Assembly (NCBI GenBank): GCA_039707655.1
Contig: CM077665.1
Coordinates: forward strand, 136,171,148 to 136,235,147
Direction: 5' to 3'
DNA from: Elymus sibiricus
Lineage: Eukaryota; Streptophyta; Magnoliopsida; Poales; Poaceae
DNA length: 64,000 nucleotides
Part shown: piece after piece, positions 31,478 to 43,762 of the stretch
How positions within the stretch are numbered: the stretch's first letter is position 1
How the letters are laid out: each line of letters begins with the position of its first letter
Program-made: the position numbers and the translations under genes
The notes under the pieces: generated by a model
The model's database searches: none
What the model was told of the DNA's origin: nothing
The model's input: only the letters and a program-made list of their open reading frames with translations

Positions 31478-31898
31478 CTTTGCCGTCTGCTGGCAGACGG
31501 CAAAGAATTCTTTGCCGTCTGCCAGCAGACGGCAAAGACGGTGACCGTTAGCCCGCCCCCGCCGTGACATTGTGGGCCCCACCCTCACCTCGTTGCCGTC
31601 TGCTGGCAGACGGCAAAGAAATTTTTGCCATCTGCCAGCAGACGGCAAAGAAGTGGCAGATGGAAAAGAGCTTGACCTAGCCAGTGCCGTGCCCCGTGGG
31701 GCCCACTTTGGTCTTTGCCGTCTGCTCTTTGCCGTCTGCCAGCAGACGGCAAAGAAGTGCAGATGGCAAAGACCCTCTTTGCCATCAGCTGGTTCTTTGC
31801 CGTCTACTTTGGCAAGACAGACGGCAAACAACCTCTTTGCCATCAGCTGGCAGACGGCAAAGAGGTGGCAGCTGGCAAATAACTGAATTCCAGTAGTG
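31478..31898. repeat. Right subterminal repeats of CACTA-3
   Basis: GACGGCAAAG motifs in both orientations up to the right terminus, some decayed to CAGATGGCAAAG. Confidence 0.8.
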
Positions 31899-32866
31899 AG
31901 GAGGCTAGAAATCAAGATTCATATGGTTCGAGTGGAATATCTTCATCTCAACACATGAGTAGGTGGCTCTCTCTCAGAAAATGGATAGGACAAGTGTGGA
32001 AATGTTCTGAGAGCTTCTCTTACGAGTGAGAGGTGGTGGAGGGGTATATATAGGAATCTCCAAAAATCCAACCGTTACAACATTATTACCCAACTCGGTG
32101 TAACCGAAGTAAGAACTCAGTCGTACAGACTAGTGCAAAATGTGGCAACTTTGGCCTTTTCGGTGAAACCGATATATGAAACTCGGTGGTACCGATATTG
32201 ATCACCTTGGCAGATTCCAAACTCGGTGGCACCTATTTTCAAAACTTGGAAATTCCGATTCTTGAAAATGAGATGCCAGTGAGACTTAGTGGTACCGAGT
32301 TGGTGGCCTGGCTTAGGATCTGTCTAGGGTTTAGACTCGGTGGGACCGAAATGGAAATGTTGGTCTCACCGATTTGAGTGTATGGGTTTAGACAGAGATT
32401 TTTGTGGGAGAATGGATGAGTATTTTTGGTGGCTAACACTTGACCATTTTGAGCAACCAAATCATCATAGATACCTCATCCCCTTTTAATAGTATTGGCT
32501 TTCCTATGGACTCAAAGTGATTTCTCACAAATAAAATGTAGAGTCATGTAGCTTGAAGCTTGGCCAATCCTATTCCTTGCTCTTCTTCTCCTTGGGGATT
32601 CTCGACACAATCCTTTGCTAGAATTCTATGTGGACTATACATGAAATAAGCTAGGTAAAACTATTAGTCCAATAGACAATTTATGTTGTCATGAATTATC
32701 AAAACCACCAAGGGAGCATATGTGCTTTCAGCTAGCCCTTCCATTACCGTGCATTGCTCATTCTCAACTCGAGGAGCGGTGTGAACTTCACTGGTGCATC
32801 GAAACCTCGCGGAATGATACGCTATGTTGCATATAAGCTTCCTATATCTTCCTCAAAACAGCTACC

Positions 32867-34400
32867 TGCTACTTCTTGAGCTTGCGTTGGTTTCCCTTGA
32901 AGAGGAAAGGGTGATGCAGCAAAGTAGATAAGTATTTCCCTCAGTTGTTGAGAACCAAGGTATCAATCCAGTAGGAGAGACAAGCAAGTCCCCAATCTTC
33001 ACACCTACACAAACAATCAAACTCTTGCACCCAACGCTAAAAGGGGTTGTCAATCCCTTCACGGTTATTTGCAAGGATGAGATCTGATAGAGATACATAT
33101 AAAAGATTGCTAAAATGAAAAGTAAAACAAAAGTAAAAAAGAATGCAGCGAGATATTTTTGGTATTTTTGGTTTATAGATCTGAAAATATAATATGGAAA
33201 ATAGACCCGGGGGCCATAGGTTTCGCTAGAGGCTTCTCTCATGAAGGAAAATAATACGGTGGGTGAACAAATTACTGTCGAGCAATATGACGATATCCAA
33301 GGCAATGATTATGCATATAAGCATCACGTCCGTGTCAAGTAGACCGAAACGATTCTGCATCTACTACTATTACTCCACACATCGACCGACTCCTGCCTGC
33401 ATCTAGAGTATTAAGTTCATGAAGAACAGAGTAACGCATTAGGTAAGATGACATGATGTAGAGGGATAAACTCAAGCAATATGATGAAAACCCCATCTTT
33501 TTATCCTTGATGGCAACAATACAAATACGTGCCTCACTACCCCTACTTTGTCACTGGGTGAGGACACCGCAAGATTGAACCCAAAACTAAGCACTTCTCC
33601 CATTGCAAGAATTACCAATCTAGTTGGCCAAACCAAACCAATAACTCGAAGAGACTTGCAAAGATATGAAATCATGCATATAAGAATTCAGAGAAGATTG
33701 AAATAATATTCATAGATAAGCTTATCATAAACCCACAATTCATCGGATCTCGACAAACACACCACAAAAGAGTATTACATCGGATAGATCTCCATGAAGA
33801 TCATGAATAACATGGTATTGGAGAACAAACAGAGAGAAGAAGCCATCTAGCTACTAGCTATGGACCTGAAGGTCTGTGGTGAACTACTCACGCATCATCG
33901 GAGGGGCAATGGAGTTGATGTAGATGCCCTCCGTGATCGAATCCCCCTCCGGCAGATTACCGGAAAAGGCTCCAAGATTGGATCTCACGAGAACAAAGGC
34001 TTCCGGCGGCGGAAAAGTATTTTCGTGGCTCTTTTTGGTATTGGGGGAATATTTGGGAATTTATAGGCCGGAGAATAGGGTTAGGAGGTCTGCTGGGGGG
34101 CCACAAGCCAGGAGGGCGCGCCCTGCAGGCTTGTGACTCCCCGGCAGGTCTCCTGCCTTCATCTCCAAGTCTGCTAGGTTTCTTCTGGTCCAAGGAAAAT
34201 CATCCCAAAGATTTTATTCCGTTTGGACTCCGTTTAATATTCCTTATCTACAATACTCAAAAACAAGGAAAAAACAGAAACTGGCACTAGGCTCTAGATT
34301 AATAGGTTAGTCCCAAAAATAATATAAAATAGCATATTAATGCATATAAAACATCCAAAACAGATAATATAATATCATGGAACAATAAAAAATTATAGCA
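32867..34400 (-). repeat. Solo LTR inside element G
   Basis: A 1534-base LTR with perfect inverted ends TGCTA...TAGCA, flanked by CTACC (32862-32866) and CCACC (34401-34405), a TSD with one change. Comparison with D shows uninterrupted sequence (AAAACAGCCACCATACC) at this site. No internal region remains, so it is a solo LTR left by recombination. It belongs to the same family as the 3' LTR of G but in the opposite orientation. On the minus strand there is a TATA-like CCTATAAATTCCC near 34055-34067. Confidence 0.88.
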
Positions 34401-35584
34401 CCACCATACCTACGTATTATGGCATTTCCATAACCATTATGAGTTATATTGCCATTCAACTTCCACCACACATCATATGACGAGTTCACTCACCGTCATA
34501 TTGCTTGCATGATCATGTTGCTGACATAGTATTTGTGGCAAAGCCGCCGTTCATAATTGTTTACATGTTGCGCTAGATCATTGCACATCCTGGTACACTG
34601 CTAGAGGCATACATATTAAGTCATATTGTTCATAGTTCTTCATATCTAGTTGTAAGTAAATAAAATTCTCATGATTTTCATTTTCATGGCACTGTCTCAG
34701 TGAGGAAGAAAAATGAAAAAAAAGACAAGGAAATAAAGAAAGAAAAAAAGGGAAAGAAACGAAAAAAGTAGGAAAGGGAAAAATAAAAAAATAAAAATAA
34801 ATAAGAAATAAAATGAGAGAAAAGAGAGAAGGGACATGGCTACCACCTCCTTTTCCACACTTGTGCTTCAAAGTAGCACCATGGTCTTCATATAGAGAGT
34901 CTCATGTTTTGTCACTTCCATATGCTAGTGGGATTTTTTTCATTATAGAACTTGGCTTGTATATTCCGATGATGAGCGTCCTCAAATGCCCGAGGTCTTC
35001 ATGAGCAAGCAAGTTGGATGCACACCCAATTAGCATTAGTTGAGCTTTCATACACTTATAAATCTAGTGTATCAGTTGCATGGCAATCCCTAGTCCTCAC
35101 ATTGATATCTATCGATGGGCATCTCCATAGCCCGTTGATATGCCTAGTTGATGCGGGACTTTTTTTTCCAGTTTTACTCCTTTGATACCTATGACCATAT
35201 TCTATTCCACCTAAATTCTATGTCCATGGTTCACGCTCATGTATTGCGTGAAAAATAAAAAGCTGAAGCGCGTTAAAAAGTACGATCCAATTGCGTGACT
35301 TGGACGCCGTGGTGCTTGATATTTGTATTAATGTGGTGAAGACGGAGCCATGCCTTACTAATATGATAAAATGAATGGGGGGTAAATATTCTTTGAGGGT
35401 CGTATACTTTGAAATATTGATGATTGTGTTGCTTATGCTTATTAATATTACTATGTTGATGTTTGTTAATTCATCGTTTCTCAATGATGCAAGATATTAT
35501 ATGTTGGGTAGAATGTCACATCAAAAATTCTGTTTTTATCATTTACCTACTCGAGGACGAGCAGGGATTAAGCTTGGGGATGCT

Positions 35585-36694
35585 AATATGTCTCCAACGT
35601 ATCTATAATTTTTTGTTGTTACATGCTATTATATTATCATTCTAGGATCTTTTTAAGGCATTTGTTTGCATTTTATATTATTTTTGAGCACTAACCTATT
35701 AACCCAGTGCCATGTGCAAGTTGTTGTTTTCTGCATGTTTTTGGCTTTTCTGGTTTACAGTACCAAACGAAGTCCAATTGCGACGAAACTTTTTGATGAT
35801 TTTTTCTAGACCAAAAGAAGACCCGGAAGCTTTAGGAAAAGACCGAGAGTTGCACAAGGGCCCCACAAGACAACAGGGTGCGCCCTAGGGGCGTCCTGTT
35901 AGCTTGTGGGCCCCCCTCGGCTCTCCCGACTCCATTCTCTGGCTTATAAATGCTCATTAATCCCAAAAACCCTAAGGGAGGTCCTGAAACACTTTTTTCG
36001 CCGCCGCAAGTCTCTGTTCCGCAGCAATCTCATCTGGAGCCCTTTTCCGGTGCCCTACCAGTGGGGGGATCGATCACGAAGAGCCTCTACATCATCCTTA
36101 TTGCTCCCATGGTGATGTGTGAGTAGTTCACCACAAACCTACGTGTCCGTAGTTAGTACCTAGATGGCTATCTCTCTCTCTATGTTATTCATTGCCATGA
36201 TGACCGCGATTCCCGCGGTGATATATATTATGTAATCGATCTTTGCTGAGTGTTTGTTGGGATCCAATGAATTGTGGGTTTATGTTCATATTATTCATGA
36301 TAAAAGAATTGGTTCTTCTCTGAATTATATTTGCATGATCATTATAGCTTCGTAATTCTCTCTGATCTATCGGTTTAGTTTGGCCAACTAGATTGGTATT
36401 TCTTCAACAGGAGTGGTGCATTGTAGTGGGTTGAATCTGGCGGTGCTCTATATCCCAGTGACATAGTAGGGGACAAGACGCGTCTTTGTATTGCTGCCAC
36501 TAAGGATAAAACGATGGGGTTTATTCATATTAGTTGAGTTTACTTTGTCTACATCATGTCATCTTTCTCCAACCATTACTCTATTTGTTATAAACTTAAT
36601 ACCTAGAGAGGCAAGCATAGAAGCGCTCTTGAAGTAGAGTAATAGTAGTAGATCCAGGCAGGCAGGAGTCGGTCTACTTGTTCATGGACATGAT
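35585..36694 (+). repeat. 3' LTR of G, interrupted by F
   Basis: It starts TAATATGTCTCCAACG directly after the purine tract AAGCTTGGGGATGC; the first bases are decayed from the family's TGATACGTCTCC. A TATA-like TTATAAAT lies at 35944-35951. The LTR is cut at 36694 by F. It aligns, inverted, with the solo LTR at 32867-34400, for example in the GAGTAATAGTAGTAGAT region. Confidence 0.8.
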
Positions 36695-37703
36695 TGTCGG
36701 GACCCCGATCCTAGGCCATACGAATCTAGCTTGTAACACACCATATCATTTTGCTGCCTCACGCACGGTAATCACCACGGCAGCCACCTTACCTTGGCTG
36801 GTACCGTTTGCGTCTTCTGGCACATGTATATGATTATGTCACTAGCAATCATATGTCAGAGAACCCGGGTCGACATGACTAGTCATAAACCCAAGTGGCA
36901 CATCCGTACAGGAATAGGCATACGTAACCCAGGAATGCAGGTGCCGGTCATCAACATGTGTAGACGAGTCATAGTAAGATACAGGGACTCCATTACGTCG
37001 TAAGACTTCTGTATCATTAACTGCGCATAGACAAGTCATAACAGGCTACATGGACTCCATTACACTGTGAGACATTTCCCCGAAGGGACAGACACAGGAG
37101 CAAAGAATTATACACGCCGGTCAATCAATGTGTCTGGATCAGTAGCAAGCTACCAAGGCTAAGTGGAAGCACAAAGACGCATTTTCCCATAAATAGTACT
37201 ACTAAGGGCACACAACTGGGTGTCGAATCCCATACATACCAATGCTCGTCACACGTACGCACAACGGGCACGATATGCATAGATAAAACATGGCATCACA
37301 ACACAACCATATAACATCACAATATTTATTTAAAAGTCTCAGAAGAGCCTTGCATAATATGTTCATACAGGTAGGGGTCACATGACCCAACACTCAAGTC
37401 ACACACACAAAGTCATACAAGCCATGCAGAAGCTTAAAGCTGTCAAAGTACAGACAGTTGAAAGGTAAAAAGGCACGTAGCCTAACTATCTACAACCCTT
37501 CCCAAGGGCGTCGGATCATAGCTGAGATACGAGCTACTCATCGTCATCGACATCCAGATAGAACCCACCAGATGGGTAGTGGGTAGCCTCTACAATAGTT
37601 TAAGAAAACGTGAGTACAAATGTACTCAGCAAGACTTTAAATCAGATCTAGTATATTCATGCATCGGTATCAAAAGGGGATGGTGGTATTTCATGCAGCA
37701 CGC

Positions 37704-39249
37704 TGATACGTCTCTGTCGTATCTATTATTTTTGATTGCTTCATGCCAATATTCTACAACTTTCATATACTTTTGGCAACATTTTATAATATTTTTGGGA
37801 CTAACTTACTTACCCAGTGCCCAGTGCCAGTTCCTGTTTTTTGTGTGTTTTTTGTTTCGCAGAAATTTCATATCAAACGAAGTCCAAACACGATAAAAAT
37901 TTACGGAGATTTTTTTTGGAATATATGTGAATTTTGAGAGTTGGAATCAACGCAAGACGATGCCCAAGGGCCCCAGCACGCAACACGGCATGACACAGGG
38001 TTGTCGCACCATGATGTGTGCTGGACAGCCCTTAAGTCGGTTGATGCTCTCCTTTGTCCGCAAGAAAGATATTTTTTGCGATAAAAATTCCCTCAAAATT
38101 TCAGCCCGATCGGAGTTACGGATCTCCCGATATTTAAAAAATGGTGAAGGGCTCACAAAACAGAAGCAAAAACAGAAGAGAGACACGGAGATAAATCCAA
38201 TCTCGGAGGGGCTCCTGCCCTCCGGGATCCATGGCGGCCGTGGACCAGAGGGGAGACCCTCCTCCCACCTAGGGAGGAGGCCAAGGAAGAAGAAGAAAGG
38301 AGGGGGGGCTCTCCCCCTCTCTCCGGGTGGCGCCGGAGCGCCGCCAGGGCAACCCGCGTGACGGCGATCTACACCAACAACTTCGCCGCCGTCATCACCA
38401 TCACCATCACCTTCCCTCATCTATCTACAGCGGTCCAGTCTCCCGCATCCCGCTGTACCCCCTACTTGAACATAGTGTTTAATGATGTATATTATTATCC
38501 AATGATGTGTGCTATCCTATGATGTTTGAGTAGTTCCTTTTTGTCTATGGGTTGATTCATGATCTTTATTGGTTTGAGTTGCGTGGTTTATTTTCGTGTT
38601 GTCCTAAGGTGCTTTCCATGAGGCGCACACGTGAAATATTCACGCTGGAGGGTTTGCAATATGTTCATGATTCTCTTATAGTGGGTTGGTGAGTGACTGA
38701 AACACAAACCCTAGTAAGGGGATTGTTTGCGTATGGGAGTAAATAGGATTTTATGTTTAATGCAATGGTTGGGTTTTGCCTTAATGATCTTTAGTAGTTG
38801 CGGATTCTTGCTAGAGTTCCAATCATAAGTGCATATGATCCAAGTACGGAAAGTATGTTAACTCATGCATCTCCCTCATATAAAACTGCAACAATGATAC
38901 TAGTCTAGTTATCGATTGCGTAGGACAATCTCGGAAATCCTATCACAACTTTTCCACACTCTCTATATTTACTTTATTGTTCTTTTATTAAAACAGAAAC
39001 TAACTTTTATTTCCACGTTCTTTATTATCTTGCAAACTATCTTTACACCTACAAAGTACTTCTAGTTTTATTCCCGCAAAGTACTTTCATACTTTTTCTA
39101 GGTAAAGTAAGCGTTAGCGCGCGTATTGTTTTATCGGTGGTCGATAGAACTTGAGAGATTATTAATTATACCTTTAGCTCCTCGTTGGGTTCGACACTGT
39201 TACTTATCGAAAAAGGCTACAAACGATCCCCAACACTTGTGGGTTATCA
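37704..39249 (+). repeat. 5' LTR of D
   Basis: Starts TGATACGTCTCTGTCG and ends ACACTTGTGGGTTATCA. It is near-identical in layout to 43763-45306 with scattered differences and small indels (for example the G run at 44057-44069 in the 3' copy only). No convincing TATA box was seen. Confidence 0.9.
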
Positions 39250-39260
39250 AGACCTTTTTC

Positions 39261-39278
39261 TAGCGCCGTTGCCGGGGA
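39261..39278 (+). other. Primer binding site of D
   Basis: TAGCGCCGTTGCCGGGGA, the Athila-type primer site (family form TGGCGCCGTTGCCGGGGA, matching tRNA-Asp) with one change. It lies 11 bases after the LTR, which fits this lineage's known spacer. Confidence 0.8.
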
Positions 39279-39402
39279 GCAATAGCGTAGTGGTTGATAT
39301 TCTCGTGTGTGCTTGTTTGCTTTATCACTAAGTAATTTTTATTTTCTGTTATTAGTTGTTTCATTTTCTGTTATTAGTTGTTTTATATCCTTAGTTATAT
39401 AT

Positions 39403-40735
39403 ATGGAACACGAAACACCAAAAAAATTAGTGGTACTTGCTACTCATGGAGACGGGGAACCTCCTAAAACCCTTGATGCTCGTTATGTGAAACGCGTTAA
39501 TGACTACTTTGATAATCCTAAGAAATTACCATTGAACTTTATAATGGGAGACACGATGGATCAACTAAGTACTTTAGGGATTATCTCTTATCTCAAAAAG
39601 GGAAACACTTATGGGATCAAATTACAATATTGTGTTGGTTTGCTTGGGATGCATGCTAAAAAGTGATTATACTTGTTGCTCTAAGATAGAGGCTCCACAC
39701 CTCCCCTTTCAATGTTTATTTAATGATAATGAAACCTTAGATTCTTATGCTAATGGTATATATGATTACTATAAGGTGGAACGAATAGAAGAATTTGTCG
39801 CTTTTAAGGGTGCATATGAAATTGCTTGTTTGCTTGAAAAGTGTGATGATATCCCTTACAAATCTGAAAATATTGCCATACTTAGATATTGTTATGGGAA
39901 TTATGAATACAATGCTGATATTATTAAATTTATTGAGAGAATGACCGCTGCCTTGGAAGAAACTAAAATTTTGCAGGACTCTATGGAAGAAGATATTGCT
40001 GAAACTGTGAGCTCATTAGATGAAGAAGATGAGGAGGAGAGCGAAGAACAAAAGGAGGAAGAGCGAATTGATAACCCATGCCCACCTTCTAAGGATAGTA
40101 ACTCTTCAACTCATACATTGTTTAATTACCCTTCGCACATACCGAAGGATGAATGCTATGATGATTTCTATGATCCCTTGGATTCATTTGAAATATCCCT
40201 TTTTGATGAACTTGATGCTTGCTATGCTTTTGGCCATGATGCCAATATGAATTATGCTTATGGAGATGAACTTGCTATACTTCCTTATGTTAAGCATGAA
40301 ATTATTGCTATTGCACCCACACATGATAGTCCTATTATCTTTTTGAATTCTCCCAACAACACTATATCGGAGAAGTTTGCACTTATCAAGGATTATATTG
40401 ATGGGTTGCGTTTTACCACTACACATGATGATTTTGATAAATATAATATGCATGTGCTTGCTGCTCCTACTTGCAATTATTATGAGAGAGGAACCAAATC
40501 TTCACCTATCTATGTTTCCAATACGATAAAATTGCAAGAAACTACTTATGCTATGTACTGGCCTTTACTTTGTGTGAATGAATTGTTCTTTTATGACATG
40601 CCAATGCATAGGAAGAGAGTTATACTTTGTTGTTATATGCTATATATCATTTTGTGCTCACTACTAAATTACAAATCATTGTTAATTAAAATTGGCTTTG
40701 ATATACCTTGGGATCCGGGTGGATCAATTACTTGA
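39403..40735 (+). pseudogene. Unknown ORF of D (Athila-like internal protein), frameshifted
   Basis: The frame opens at an ATG at 39403 (MEHETPKKLVVLATHGDGEP) and meets a stop at 39664-39666. The next frame continues the same protein to a stop at 40733-40735, so one base was lost near 39660. In total about 440 codons. The N-terminal part is globular with an L-P-L-N-F-I-M-G-D motif. The middle is helical and very acidic (runs of Glu and Asp around 40010-40070). The C-terminal part contains a Y-N-M-H-V-L-A-A-P-T-C-N-Y-Y-E-R-G block and ends in a hydrophobic Leu-rich stretch that could be membrane-associated. I recognise it as a recurrent protein of short Triticeae Athila-like elements, but no function is known to me. 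It has no zinc knuckle and no polymerase motifs. Confidence 0.7.
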
Positions 40736-43700
40736 GCTCTATATGCCTAGCTTAATGGCTTTAAAGAAAGTGCTGCCAGGGAGACAATCCGGAAGTTTTA
40801 GAGAGTCATTTATTTATGTTGTGTGCTTTTAACATAATTAAAAACAAAAAAAATAAAGTGGGGAACTTAAAACAATTTTCAAAAAGAGAAGTGAAAGTGA
40901 GAAAGACGAGCATCGTTAAAGTGGGGGACGTCCTTGAACTTTTGTTCATGCCCATTGACACTTTGTGAATCTTGATTACAGAAACTTTTCAACAAAAATA
41001 ATTATCCCCTTGTATAAATCCATTGTATTATAAAAATAATGTGCCAAGAATTACCTTTAGGATGTTTTGAATTGCTTGTTTGACATGTGTTGTGCAAAAA
41101 CAGAAACTTTTTCTGTAGTGTTTGAATTTTCATATTCTACTGGAACATGAAAAAATTCTGAAATTTTTACGCAGTGCTGGTATGCAAATTCTTTATTAAT
41201 TCCTAATTTGTCCGAATTTTTTGAGTTACAGAAGTATACGTTCCATCTGCATCTTTATAGACTGTCCTGTTTTCACAAGTTGCTGTTATAGTTGCTTTGC
41301 GTGCTTATTTTTAAATTCTTTTTGAGCCCCAATGACTTGGGAGACATAGAATTGTGATAGAATACAGTGGGTAATGTTAGATTATAATTATGAAATAATG
41401 GCATGGCAAGACATGATGGGATTTGGTGTTATGTATACTAACGTTTCTAATAAAAGTTTTGTCAAGTTTTGTGTGATTGAAGTTTTCAAGTTTTGGGTGT
41501 TATCGCAATGGACCACGGAATAAGGAGTAGCAAGAGCCTACGCTTGAGGATGCCCAAGGCACCCCAAGGTAATATTATAAGGACGACTCAATCTTCTAAG
41601 CTTGGGGATGCACTGGAAGGCATCCCCTCCTTCGTCTCAATCCATCGGTATGTCACTTGGAGCTACATTTTTATTCATCACATGATATGCGTAAATTCTT
41701 GGAGCGTCATGTGCCTTTTATTTTTTATTTTAGCAATGCACCATGCTGGTATGGGAAAGTCCATGGCTGATTTATAGAATTCTATTTGCACTTCACTTAT
41801 ATCTTTTGAGTATGGCTTTATAGAATGCTTCATGCGCTTCACTTATATCATTTGAAGTTGGATGCCTATTTCTCTACTTATAGAAAACCGTTATTTGTAG
41901 AATGCTCTTTTGTTTCACTTATATTTATTAGAGAATGTCCAAGTCTTCTGTAGAAAGAATTAAACCCTCATGCTTCACTTATACCTATTTAGAGAGTGAA
42001 CGGGAATTGGTCATTTACATGGTTAGTCATAAAATCCTACATAAAACTTGTTGATAACTGAATATAATATGTTTGATTCCTTGCAATAGTTTTGCGAAAT
42101 TAAGATAGTAATATGTGGGTGCACTAGTTGATGATTGTGGATTAGTAAGAATATTTATGTTAAGGTTTGTGATTCCCGAAGCATGCACGTATAGTCTCTA
42201 GTTATGCGATGAAGATTGGAGCATAATTTGTCCTTGATTGAAATCCTTTGTGCTGTTATAATCGGGGGCCTACCAACCTCCTCCCTAGGAACATGCGAGT
42301 AGTACTTTGATTTGTGATAAAACTAATAAAACTTTGCAATAAGCATATGAGTTCTTTAAGACTAATGTGAATCCATGGACATACGCAATCTCACTTGTTC
42401 ATATTTTGCTAGCCTCTTCGGTACCGTGCCTTGCCCATTCTCACCTCGAGGATCGGTGCAACTTCCACCAGTTCATCCAAACCCCGTGACATGATACGCT
42501 CTGTTGGACATAAGCCTCATTATATCTTCCTCAAAACAGCCACCATACCTACCTATCATGGCATTTCCATAGCCATTCCGAGATATATTGCCATGCAACT
42601 TCCACCGTCACTTCATATGACGTGTATTCCCATCGTCATGTTGCTTTGCATGATCGTAAGATAGCTAGCATGATATTTACATGGCTTGTCTGTTTTTTGA
42701 TATCTTTTGCTATGCTAGATCATTGCACATCCTAGTACACTGCCAAAGGCATTCATATAGAGTCATATCTTCCTATCCGTTTTTCATATCGAGTTGTAAG
42801 TAAATATAAGTGTGATGATCATAATTATTAGAGCATTGTCCCAGTGAGGAAATAAAAATGGGGGAGGCCAAATGATCCCACCATAAAAAAAGAGAAATGG
42901 GGGAGGCGAAAAAAAGAAAAAGAAAAAAAGAGCCCACCATAAAAAATATATATATAAAATAAACAAATAAATGAGAGAAAAAGAAACAAGGGACTTTTCT
43001 ACTATCCTTTACCACGCTTGTGCCTGAAATTGGCACCATGTTCTTCATATAGAGAGTCTCTTGTTTGTCACTTCCATATGCTAGTGGGAATTTTTCATTA
43101 TAAAACTTGGCTTGTATATTCTGATGACGGGCGTCCTCAAATGCCCGAGGTCTTCATGAGCAAGCAAGTTGGATGCACACCCACTTAGCTTTAGTTGAGC
43201 TTTCATACACTTATAGCTCTAGTGCATCCGTTGCATGGCAATCCCTACTCCTCGCATTGATATCTATTGATGGGCATCTCCATAGCCTGTTGATACGCCG
43301 AGTTGATGCAAGACTTTCTTCTCCACTTTTACCCCTTTGAAACCTACCATCATATTCTATTCCACCTTTATGCTATGTCCATGGTTCACGCTCATGTATT
43401 GCGTGAAGAATAAAAAGTTGATGCGCATTGAAAAAGTACGATCCAATTGCTTGGTTTGACACCGGGGTGCTCATGATTTATACTTTATGCTAGGAAAATC
43501 AAGCATGACAAGCTATATAGTTTTGTAGGGATAGCACTCTTTGGCATTGTTATTTTGAAAGGACATGATTGTTTCCTAGTAAACCTGAGTATGGATGTCT
43601 TCTTGTCAAATGATAGACTATTGCTTTGAATCACTTATATCTTAATATTCATGCCAAGATTAGACATTTTTTCAAGATTATGTTAGGGAGCATTCCACAT

Positions 43701-43762
43701 CAAAAATTATCTTTTTATTATTTACCTACTCGAGGACGAGTAGGAATTAAGCTTGGGGATGT
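40736..43762 (+). other. Non-coding 3' internal region of D
   Basis: About 3 kb with no credible ORF. It contains a purine-rich stretch (42845-42990) and ends with ACTCGAGGACGAG and the purine tract AAGCTTGGGGATG just before the 3' LTR. From 42401 on it matches the internal part of G. Two runs of TTTATAGAATGCTT-type sequence at 41760-41900 form a loose tandem repeat around CACTTATATC. Confidence 0.7.

Larger units (their letters stand above)
26146..31898 (-). mobile_element. CACTA-3 DNA transposon, non-autonomous, inserted in the S2 LTR
   Basis: Ends are CACTACTGGAATCAG and, inverted, GAATTCCAGTAGTG, flanked by AGG (26143-26145 and 31899-31901). Layout is the same as CACTA-1: GACGGCAAAG subterminal hairpins, GAA tract, GTCATTTT minisatellite, an eight-exon TNP1-like gene on the minus strand, GTGTCGGGG minisatellite, TTC tract, GC-rich block. 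There is no TNP2-type transposase. The TNP1-like gene is far better preserved than in CACTA-1, so this copy is probably younger or descends from a more recently active source. Confidence 0.92.
25487..32730 (-). repeat. 5' LTR of Sirevirus-like element S2, interrupted by CACTA-3
   Basis: LTR sequence occupies 25487-26145 and 31899-32730, about 1.49 kb in total, and aligns throughout with the S1 LTRs. It starts TGTGGGATC and ends TGTGCTTTCA on the plus strand. The match to S1 across the CACTA junction (CTTGAGGAGGCTAG versus CTTGGGGAGGCTAG) confirms both the break and the AGG TSD. CTCGGT/ACCGAG pairs are at about 32090-32370. After 32730 the flank GCTAG belongs to element G. Confidence 0.85.
32731..36694 (+). 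mobile_element. Athila-like element G, 3' part
   Basis: 32731-32866 and 34401-35584 match the 3' internal region of element D (42401-43762) by eye. The match includes ATCTTCCTCAAAACAG, a gene-free purine-rich stretch and the ACTCGAGGACGAG...AAGCTTGGGGATG sequence just before the LTR. The 3' LTR starts at 35585. G is split from its 5' part by S2, which with its own insertions fills the window to the left. No coding sequence remains here. It is the oldest visible layer of the window. Confidence 0.8.
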
